Shown: positions 8,917 through 17,405 of the stretch, in pieces
How positions within the stretch are numbered: position 1 is the first letter of the stretch
Layout of the letters: each line of letters begins with the position of its first letter
From: Paraburkholderia sp. HP33-1
Lineage (GTDB): Bacteria; Pseudomonadota; Gammaproteobacteria; Burkholderiales; Burkholderiaceae
Assembly: GCF_021390595.1 (NCBI RefSeq)
Contig: NZ_JAJEJR010000003.1
Location: forward strand, 868,001 to 932,000
DNA length: 64,000 nt
Direction of reading: 5' to 3'
Position numbers and translations under genes: made by a program
Notes under the pieces: generated by a model
What the model was told of the DNA's origin: nothing
Seen by the model: only the letters and a program-made list of their open reading frames with translations
Databases searched by the model: none

Positions 8917-9420
8917 CGGGAGCACTTCGCACTGAAACGATATCTGCCTCTCGCTTCTCTCTATCGCAAACACCGCGCGGGCAGGTTCGCCGCATGGCGC
9001 GAATTGACGAACGTCACCCAAACTCCGTCGAATGCTTTCTGAGCCAAAGCACCTCATCCATCAGCGTCGTCGAACTCCCTCAAGTTGACAGTGCCGATGC
9101 AGGCTGTTTTTTCGTCGCGGAATTGCATTGGCTGGTCGGCCCGTTTCGAAATGTCCGCCCTGCTCCAGAAAAACGGGAAGGCTGGCATTAGCGCACAGAT
9201 TCTTGACGTGGCTAATGCGGCCTGAATGGGAATTCGGAAAGGCAAATCCACGTAAAACGTTTGCGTATATACACCTGCCTTTCCAGCACTCAAGTTAAGG
9301 CGCTGGCCGCCGTTATTGTTGCGAATGAGCCATTGAACCGCTTGGGTCGGGAACGGCTGATTAGCTGAATAGCTGCATCAGTCGCTCTGTCAAATCAGAA
9401 CAACAAGACAGGAATTACTC
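8917..9420. other. Intergenic region upstream of the autotransporter gene
   Basis: No recognisable gene. It should contain the promoter of the autotransporter gene; AT-richer sequence at about 9240-9280 and 9360-9420 is the most likely location. Confidence 0.4.
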
Positions 9421-12174
9421 ATGAATCACGCGTACCGCGTTATCTGGAACACAGCAATCGGGGCCTGGCAGGCTGTGTCGGAACTGACCACTTGTGCTGG
9501 AAAATCATCGAGGAAATGCAGCCGGTCCCGCGTCGCGCGCGTCCACGTGGCGGGCCTGGTCGCATTGACGCTGACGGGCGTAACCTCGATCGCGTACGCG
9601 GACAGTCAAGGCGGATCAGGGTTCTACAACTATCAGGCTGGCGTTTACTATGGCACTGGCGGAGCGGGGGGTAACGGTAATGGCCATGCCGGTACAGCGG
9701 GGACAGGCGGCGCGGGCGGGAGCGGAGGCCTAACGGGACAAAATGTGTCTGGATCGGTAATTGTCAGCGGATCAGTTAGCGGCACTGCCGGTGCGGCCGG
9801 TACATCGAGCACGAATTCTCAATTGGGCTACTCCGGCGGGGGCGGCGGTGGTGGCGGTGGCGCGGGCGTAACCGTTACCGCCGCCGGTGAAACCCTGATC
9901 GTTTCGCCGTTCAGCTCCGTTACCGGCGGAAACGGCGGCCAAGGCGGCGATTCTTTTAATGGATTGTGGACGGGCGGCGGTGGTGGTGGCGGTGGTGACG
10001 GAATAGACGTCATTGGCTCGGCGGGTACGACAATCTACAACGAGGGCACCATTACTGGCGGATCGGGGGGCTCGGCGGTCCGTGGTGGCGGCGCGGGGGC
10101 GGGTGGCGCAGGCATCAGTGGGGCGAATCTCGCGATCACGAACTTCGGCACCATCGCCGGTGGCTTGGCAGGCAACAGCGGGGCGCAAGCCGATGCGATT
10201 TATTTCACCGGTGGCGTCAACACGCTCACCCTGGAAACGGGCTCGACCACGAGCGGTGCCATCGAATTGGGCACGGGCGGTGTTAGCGCGACGATCAGTG
10301 CGGCGAATACCGGCATCACGTTGGGCAGCAACATCCAGCTCGACGACGCAAATGCGGCGCTGGCAATCCGCAATGACAACAACCTCAACGTCAGTGGAAT
10401 CATCTCCGGCTCGGGCAGCGTAACGGTGTCAGGCACCGGCACACTGACACTGTCCGGCGTGAACTCCTATTCGGGCGAGACGACGATCAGCAGCGGCACG
10501 CTGGCGCTGTCGGGGGCCGGCAGCATCGCACTATCGAGTGACGTCCTCGACAACGGCACGCTCGATATCTCCGGCACCAACTCGGGGGCATCGGTCCAGA
10601 ACCTGTCCGGTAGCGGTACGGTTGCGCTCGGCAGCCAGACGCTGACACTCACGAATGCGAGCGGCACATTCAGCGGCGCATTCACGGGCACGGGCAGCCT
10701 GATCAAAGAGGGTACGGGGACGCTGATCCTCGACGGCAACAGCGCTTCGTTCGCGGGCACCACGGAGATCGCGGCGGGTCTGCTCGAAGTGGGCGACATC
10801 GACAATTCACAGGCCGTGCTCGGCGGCAACGTCACGGTCGATGCGGACGGCACGCTGCGCGGCCATGGCACCGTAACCGGCGACGTCAGCAACAGCGGCA
10901 CGGTGGCCCCAGGCGGCTCCGTCGGCACGCTGACCATCGGCGGCAACTATACGCAGGCGAGCAACGCGACATTGTCCATCGAAGTCAGTCCCACCGCTGC
11001 CTCCAAACTGGTGGTCAACGGCAGCGCAACGCTGAACGGCGTGCTCGCGATCACCTACGATCCGGGCACGTATTCGCCGGGGTCAAAGTACACGCTGGTG
11101 TCGGCGTCGAACGGCATCAGCGGCGAATTCAGCAGCGTCACGACCACGGGCACCGCGAGCACGAACGCGGCTTACGTCGCCTCGCTGTCGTCCTCCGTCG
11201 ACTACAGCGGGAATGCCGTTGAACTCACGCTGTCCGGCGTGATCGACCCGGTCGGCACCAGCATCTACACGGCGCTGGGCACCTCGGCGATCCTCGGGGC
11301 ACAGTCGCAGAACGCCGCGCTGCTCGATCGGCTCGGATCGGCATCGGGCGTGACTCCAGCCCCCGCGGGCTGGATCACCGCCACGGGCAGCCAGACGAAG
11401 GTGGGCGGCACGAACGGCGCACCGGATTTCCGGAGCAACCGCTACGGGTTCCTTGCCGGTCTCGAGCGCAGGTATGGCGACTACATCGGGGGTGTGGCGG
11501 TCGGCTACGATCACACCGACATCAACGAAGCGGTGACGGGCGACTCAGGTACCACCGACACGCTGCGCGCAGCGCTGTACGGCGCACGCAATGTGGGGCC
11601 GGTGAGTCTTGCGGCTACCGCCGGCGCGGGGCTCGACTTCCTTACGCAAAAGCGTCCGTTTGGCACCACCGGAACGGCCGAAGGCGACCACATGGGTCAG
11701 GAGCTGAACGTGGGCGGCCAGGCCAGTTTGCCGATGAGCTTCGGCAGCGTCACGGTGACGCCGCGCGTCGGGTTGCGCTATGCGTACTTCCATGCGAACG
11801 GTTTCGATGAAAGCGGCGCGGCGGGGCAGGACCTGAACGTCGGTACGGATAACGTGCACAGCCTGCAACCGTATGTGGGCGTGACACTCGACAAGGTGTT
11901 CGGCGATGCCATCCGGCCTGTCAATGCGCAACTGCGTCTCGGCTACGCGCACGAGCTGCTCGATGCGAACCGTGCGCTCAGCGTCGCGTCGCAGGACGGA
12001 ACGGTGTTTACCGCGCCGGGCACGAGCCTGCCGCGCGGGTATCTGACGGCAGGCGCAAGCGTGACGCTGCATCCGCTGAAGCATCTCGATGTTTCGCTGA
12101 GCTACGACACGCTGATCAACACCACGCATGCCTCCGCGCAGCAGGGCAACATTCGCATCGGATATCAGTTCTGA
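9421..12174 (+). CDS. Type V autotransporter with glycine-rich passenger
   Basis: Surface protein of 917 residues. The N-terminus has an extended signal-peptide region of the ESPR type (MNHAYRVIWNTAIGAWQAVSE), then a second hydrophobic signal core ending near residue 60. The early passenger is strikingly glycine-rich (runs such as GGGGGGGGAG at about 140-150). It is followed by beta-helix repeats containing passenger-transport motifs (GTGTLTLSGVNSYSGET, then GTGTLILDGNS). The C-terminal 260 or so residues form the autotransporter beta barrel and end in IRIGYQF, with the terminal phenylalanine required for BAM recognition. The ribosome site AGGA precedes the ATG. Function is probably adhesion or biofilm formation; no protease or esterase motif was seen. 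A strong hairpin follows the stop. Confidence 0.9.
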   Translation: MNHAYRVIWNTAIGAWQAVSELTTCAGKSSRKCSRSRVARVHVAGLVALTLTGVTSIAYADSQGGSGFYNYQAGVYYGTGGAGGNGNGHAGTAGTGGAGGSGGLTGQNVSGSVIVSGSVSGTAGAAGTSSTNSQLGYSGGGGGGGGGAGVTVTAAGETLIVSPFSSVTGGNGGQGGDSFNGLWTGGGGGGGGDGIDVIGSAGTTIYNEGTITGGSGGSAVRGGGAGAGGAGISGANLAITNFGTIAGGLAGNSGAQADAIYFTGGVNTLTLETGSTTSGAIELGTGGVSATISAANTGITLGSNIQLDDANAALAIRNDNNLNVSGIISGSGSVTVSGTGTLTLSGVNSYSGETTISSGTLALSGAGSIALSSDVLDNGTLDISGTNSGASVQNLSGSGTVALGSQTLTLTNASGTFSGAFTGTGSLIKEGTGTLILDGNSASFAGTTEIAAGLLEVGDIDNSQAVLGGNVTVDADGTLRGHGTVTGDVSNSGTVAPGGSVGTLTIGGNYTQASNATLSIEVSPTAASKLVVNGSATLNGVLAITYDPGTYSPGSKYTLVSASNGISGEFSSVTTTGTASTNAAYVASLSSSVDYSGNAVELTLSGVIDPVGTSIYTALGTSAILGAQSQNAALLDRLGSASGVTPAPAGWITATGSQTKVGGTNGAPDFRSNRYGFLAGLERRYGDYIGGVAVGYDHTDINEAVTGDSGTTDTLRAALYGARNVGPVSLAATAGAGLDFLTQKRPFGTTGTAEGDHMGQELNVGGQASLPMSFGSVTVTPRVGLRYAYFHANGFDESGAAGQDLNVGTDNVHSLQPYVGVTLDKVFGDAIRPVNAQLRLGYAHELLDANRALSVASQDGTVFTAPGTSLPRGYLTAGASVTLHPLKHLDVSLSYDTLINTTHASAQQGNIRIGYQF

Positions 12175-12175
12175 C

Positions 12176-12217
12176 GAACCACACGACCGGTCGCGCTCGC
12201 GACCGGTCGTGTGGTTC
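12176..12217 (+). terminator. Perfect 19-bp stem-loop after the autotransporter gene
   Basis: The arms 12176-12194 and 12199-12217 are exact reverse complements with a 4-nt loop (GCTC). The stem begins one base after the stop codon. No T run follows, so it may act as a factor-dependent terminator or as a 3'-end stabiliser. Confidence 0.75.
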
Positions 12218-12950
12218 AGGCTCGAGGGCTCTGGTGCGCCAGGGGGCTGAGCTACATTCCTTGACTGAACTAGACCGGACGTACGCGAGCGCCGGCACAT
12301 GAGTCTCGGCGCCCCCAACGACGATGCGCAGTGGACGCTGACCATCTGTCGGGTGAATCCGCGGATCAACTACGGCACACGACGCCGTCGTGGCAGACCT
12401 GACTCGACCGCAACGGTCGGGTTTGCAGTCAATCAGGTGCTGAATCAGCGCGTGTGCAAGCGTTACCCAATGCGCTGGTCGCCCATCGAAGCTCATCTGC
12501 CGGCCCAGGTCCAATGTGCTGTCATCAACGATGACCTTGTCCAAGGACTTGCCAGATACGAGCCGCCTATATTCACCAGCTCGTCAATCGGCGCCCAAAA
12601 TGCAAACGTTCACCCTTGCATGTAAGGGAAATGTTCCATATTATTTCGGCGTTTCCTGCATACGCTGATATGCCGTAAGAGTTCGGCGACGTTTCGCGCT
12701 GAATACTTCGACAATTGACTGGCGGGCTGTCAACCTTGTTCGGGCCCGGCATCCAATAAATTCGGGGTTTCAGGCTTGGTGATGTCGTCATCGGACAGAA
12801 CGGCGATTGCACGTTACGAAGGTCTTACTCAAAGTACTCGGTATTACGGCGCGGTGAGCATAGGTCGCAGTTCCTGAAGCATTTCTGTTTCTGCAATCTG
12901 CTATTCGGGGCGGCTGCCGGCAACTTCTTTCATTTTTCCTGGAGGCGTAC
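12218..12950. other. Intergenic, no supported gene
   Basis: About 730 bases. Frames on both strands give only low-complexity or unrecognised translations. The last 60 bases should carry the promoter and leader of the small gene that starts at 12951. Confidence 0.4.
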
Positions 12951-13166
12951 GTGAGTATCAGTTCCGTAGCGACCACACCGAGGTATCAGCACACAACGGC
13001 AGTGTCATCGAAGTCCAATCCTCTGCGATCAATCGAGAACGTCGTAAGCGACATTTCCAGCGCCGCAACGAAGGTTTCCAGCGTCGCAGTGAAGGTTTCC
13101 AGCGTCGCAGGGAAGGTCGCACCGGCAATCGGTGCGCTGGGCACCATCATCGACCTCTTCGCCTGA
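12951..13166 (+). CDS. 71-residue peptide with tandem seven-residue repeats
   Basis: A small gene with a GTG start and a good ribosome site (GGAGG at 12940-12944). The product is serine-, valine- and alanine-rich. Its middle is an imperfect seven-residue repeat (TKVSSVA VKVSSVA GKVAPAI), visible in the DNA as a direct repeat of about 21 bases at 13071-13115. The end is hydrophobic (GALGTIIDLFA). Such a repeat would make an amphipathic helix that could bind membranes or lipid granules. I recognise no family. Neighbours give no clue: a frameshifted flavocytochrome gene lies convergent just downstream. Confidence 0.6.
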   Translation: MSISSVATTPRYQHTTAVSSKSNPLRSIENVVSDISSAATKVSSVAVKVSSVAGKVAPAIGALGTIIDLFA

Positions 13167-13184
13167 CCGGAACGCCGCGACGAC

Positions 13185-14518
13185 CTAGCGCATCTGGAAC
13201 AGCTCCTGATGAAAGTCGGCCTCGTCGAGACCGTGCGCGACGAGATCGTTGCGCACCGCTTCGCCGAATGCCGGCGGCCCGCAAAACCACACGCTTGCAC
13301 TTGCCCAGTCGGGAACCGCCGTGCGAATGCGCGCGCCGTTCAATCTGCCATGCTTCGCATCCACCAGCAGATGAAGCTGCACTTGTGCTGCGTTCGCATC
13401 GGCGACGAGCTGATCGATCGCCTTCTGCGAGAAGTCCGCGGTCGTATGAAATAGATCGATCCGATGACGGCGGTCCGGATGTTGCGCCAGCTCCTTCATC
13501 CGCGCGATGAAAGGTGTGATGCCGATGCCCGCGCCGATCCAGATCTGGTGCGTGCGCTGGTCTGCGAAAGTGAAACAGCCATAGGGCCCTTCCACCGTCA
13601 CCGGCATGCCCCCTTCAGGCGGTCCTTGAGCATGCTCGTGTGGTCGCCGAGTTCCTTCGTGAAGAACACCACCTGCGGTGCGCGTGGGTCCCACGCGGAC
13701 GCGATCGTATAAGGATGTGCGCCTTCGCTGCGGTCCGACGTGACGAACGCGAACTGCCCCGACGCATGCCCCGGCCAGCCGTGCTGCAGATCAATGGCCG
13801 TCTGCAGCACGCGCAGCTCCGGATACCAGGTGAGCGACGCGATGCGTCCTTCGACCTTGCGCTGCGCACCGACGTGCCCGGCTAGCACGCGTACGACCGA
13901 CACAATACCGGCCGCGAGCAGCACCACGACCAGGACGCCGGCCGGCGCGCGCCAGTAGCCGAAGCGCAGCAGCATGACCGTGTGGAACGCAAGGGGCAGG
14001 TACAGCACGGCGAGCCAGTTGTGGGTCTTCGCGAACCATCGATACGGGAACTGCCGGATCAGTGCGAGCACGATCAGCACGACCGCCGCATAGAATGCAT
14101 ATTCGCCGACGGTTTCGGCGAGCCCCTGATAGTCGCGCGGGAACTGCTGCACGGCCGAAGTGACCGGAGGCCGCGGCCCGCGAGACGGACGCGCGAGCCA
14201 GCCCCAGCCGACCGCCCACTGGACGCCCTTGACGAGCAGCCAGTGCAGCACCGCGAACGTCAGCCCGGCGATGCCGAGCCACTTGTGCAGACGGTACATC
14301 TTGTCGAGGCCCCCGAGCGGCTTTTCCAGCCAGCGCGGACGGTTCGCCAGCACTAGCGCGACGCTCATTGCCGCGATCGCCATCAGCCCGGTGTATTGCG
14401 TCCAGACCTGTCGCAACGAGAACACCGTAACCGGACGCGGAAGCGGATTGTCCGACGCGAGCCATGCAAGCGTGACGACGGCCAGCGTCAACCACAACGT
14501 CCACTTGATCTTTCGCAT
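13185..14518 (-). pseudogene. Ferric-reductase-like flavocytochrome, frameshifted
   Basis: Together two frames encode one protein of about 445 residues. The first part (from ATG at 14518, AGGA upstream) has six or more membrane spans with the haem-ligating histidine pattern of ferric reductase/NADPH-oxidase-like transmembrane domains (LHKWLGIAGLTFAVLHWLL; KTHNWLAVLYLPLAFHTVML), then the start of an FAD-binding domain (HPYTIAS). The frame breaks at a run of five G on the coding strand (plus-strand 13609-13613). The remaining NAD-binding part continues in another frame (MPVTVEGPYGCFTF, IGAGIGITPF, WFCGPPAFGEAV). One missing or two extra bases would explain it. It may be a real inactivation, slipped-strand variation or an assembly error. 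The likely role is transmembrane electron transfer, perhaps iron reduction. Confidence 0.75.
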
Positions 14519-14663
14519 TTTCGTTAATCCTTTTTGGGGCTTAACCGGAGGCAAACCACGCCTGCAAGCCATCAGCCGACGTGGTGGCACATACTTGCGA
14601 ATCCTGCTCATTCATGGCGCGCGAACTATTCTGCACTACAGTCCGATGTCGGCAGCAGTGCAA
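14519..14663. other. Short gap before pobR-like gene
   Basis: The 3' end of the pobR-like gene and the ribosome site (AAAGGATTAACG on the minus strand) of the flavocytochrome gene. Nothing else is visible. Confidence 0.4.
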
Positions 14664-15536
14664 TCATTTTCGCTTGCGAAAAGCGTTGGGCGTAACGCCA
14701 GTGAATCTCTTGAAGAACCTTGTGAAATACGCCGGCTCCGTGAAGCCCAAAAAATCGGATACCTGATTGATATTGAGCGAGGTGTAGGTGAGACTGCGCT
14801 TCGCCTCGAGCAACAATCTCTGATGTACGAGCGCGAGGGCGCTCTTGCCTGCGATTCGCTGGCAAACCATATTCAGGTACACCGGTGTCACGCGCAGATG
14901 TTCGGCGTAGCGGCTGATTGGAAGATGTTCCCGGTAATGTTGTTCGATCAAGTCAGAAAAGGCCTTCAGATGGGCGTGACCACGATCCTGAGATTCGCCC
15001 CTTTCCTCGCCTTGTTGACCCTGACGACTGACCCATACGACGAGCGCACTCACAAGCGAGCGAAGCATCAGGTCCCTTGAAGGTGCAGGCAGGCCATACT
15101 CCTGGTTCAACCTGCTGCACAGGGTGTTCAGGTACGGAAGGTCCTCGCCGACTGAATAACAGGCCGGGTGCTCGAGAACGCTGCGAGGCGCATCGATTTG
15201 CTGCTGGAGCCAGTTCACCAGGGGCGCGGCGATCGTGATCACGTATCCGTCGACTTCCGGCGAGAACTGGAAGCCATGCACGCACATAGGCGGCACGACC
15301 TGGACCGATGGCGTGTCTATGCGCGTCTTTTCTCCCTCGATTTCGATCTCAGCGACGCCTTTCTGGACGTACAGGAGTTGCGCGAGATCCGCGTGCGTGT
15401 GCCGCCGGATTTCCCAGTCGTGCACTCTGCTTCGCTCGGGGATTGACTCGCAGTGCAGCAAGTCAAGTGTGCTCCAGTCAGGCCCTTCCCCGTATAACAT
15501 GAAGACGGGGATGCTGTGCTGCGTCGGGTGCTTCAT
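14664..15536 (-). CDS. pobR: AraC-family regulator, PobR type
   Basis: About 290 residues, divergent from pobA. The N-terminal cupin-like sensor half ([20 protein letters not shown], then [17 protein letters not shown]) matches the PobR class that senses 4-hydroxybenzoate. The C-terminal AraC HTH pair is complete: [19 protein letters not shown], and [20 protein letters not shown] ahead of TGVTPNAFR. The start at 15536 ([12 protein letters not shown]) is preferred over an upstream TTG at 15584, because it gives the usual family N-terminus. The expected role is 4-hydroxybenzoate-dependent activation of pobA across the shared 180-bp intergenic region. Assignment rests on family pattern plus location. 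Confidence 0.85.
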   Translation of the reverse strand: MKHPTQHSIPVFMLYGEGPDWSTLDLLHCESIPERSRVHDWEIRRHTHADLAQLLYVQKGVAEIEIEGEKTRIDTPSVQVVPPMCVHGFQFSPEVDGYVITIAAPLVNWLQQQIDAPRSVLEHPACYSVGEDLPYLNTLCSRLNQEYGLPAPSRDLMLRSLVSALVVWVSRQGQQGEERGESQDRGHAHLKAFSDLIEQHYREHLPISRYAEHLRVTPVYLNMVCQRIAGKSALALVHQRLLLEAKRSLTYTSLNINQVSDFLGFTEPAYFTRFFKRFTGVTPNAFRKRK

Positions 15537-15565
15537 GGGTTCGTCGCCGCTATATCGGTCCGTGT

Positions 15566-15582
15566 GGACTTTCGAAAAGTCC
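15566..15582. promoter_or_regulatory. Inverted repeat in the pobR-pobA intergenic region
   Basis: GGACTT (15566-15571) and AAGTCC (15577-15582) form a 6-bp inverted repeat around TCGAA, about 30 bp upstream of the pobR start in an AT-rich divergent promoter region. It may be an operator for PobR or for autoregulation. It is short, so chance is possible. Confidence 0.35.
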
Positions 15583-15608
15583 AATTTTAATCGAAAAAAT
15601 TGCCTTAA

Positions 15609-16901
<1,293 letters not shown>

Positions 16902-16949
16902 AGCAGCAGTGATGCTCGCTTGATTCTCTCTCATCTTCCATGAGGATGT

Positions 16950-16981
16950 ATCTCGGGGCGCGCCGCCCGGCCCCCCGAGAT
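16950..16981 (+). terminator. Stem-loop downstream of pobA
   Basis: ATCTCGGGG (16950-16958) pairs with CCCCGAGAT (16973-16981) across a GC-rich 14-nt loop, 50 nt after the pobA stop. No T run is adjacent, so termination is probable rather than certain. Confidence 0.55.
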
Positions 16982-17345
16982 CCCGCATCCGTCTTTTCAT
17001 CAGGCGCATTTCTATCTCCGCGCCGGCAACCCGCTCAGCATACCCTCTGCGCTTCTCGGAGCCGCTGTTGGGGATGACGCTCTACAGACCCCACTATCAG
17101 ACAAGAATTGCGTTCGCGCCGTGCGCTCCGAAGCGCGGCGGAGTCAATGTGGTCAACGTGTATTTTCTGGGCACCGAAGGCGGGTGAGGTCCAGATTTCT
17201 ACGATCATCCGGCTCCATCACAATGCACGATTTGTCCGGGTTAATGTCGTCTCTGTCCGTTGAGGGGAACGCGGTTCAGGCTCTAAATTGGTGTCACTAA
17301 ACCCACTGGGCGCTTGCGAGAAACAGGCTTACCTCGCACGCGCCC
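16982..17345. other. Intergenic upstream of the P450 fusion gene
   Basis: About 360 bases without a recognisable gene. It should hold the promoter of the fusion gene. I see no obvious second copy of the pobR-pobA inverted repeat. Confidence 0.4.
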
Positions 17346-17386
17346 CCGCCCGAACTTACCGCCAGCGAAGCGGCAGGTTCGGGCGG
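17346..17386 (+). promoter_or_regulatory. 5' leader stem-loop of the P450 fusion gene
   Basis: CCGCCCGAAC (17346-17355) and GTTCGGGCGG (17377-17386) are exact reverse complements. A second short pairing (CCGC at 17359-17362 with GCGG at 17370-17373) lies inside the loop. The structure ends a few bases before the ribosome-binding site (GAGGAGA) and 19 bases before the ATG. It could be a regulator-binding palindrome, an attenuator or an mRNA-stabilising hairpin. Confidence 0.6.
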
Positions 17387-17405
17387 CTCTAGAGGAGACA
17401 CCGGC

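Noticed and set aside
9660..10110. Long open frames on the minus strand and in other plus-strand frames over the glycine-rich part of the autotransporter
   Set aside because: They are produced by the repetitive GGC/GGT codons of the passenger; their translations are low-complexity and the real frame has signal, repeats and barrel.
12116..12544. Possible minus-strand gene after the autotransporter
   Set aside because: It overlaps the autotransporter barrel and its perfect terminator, and no family pattern was found.
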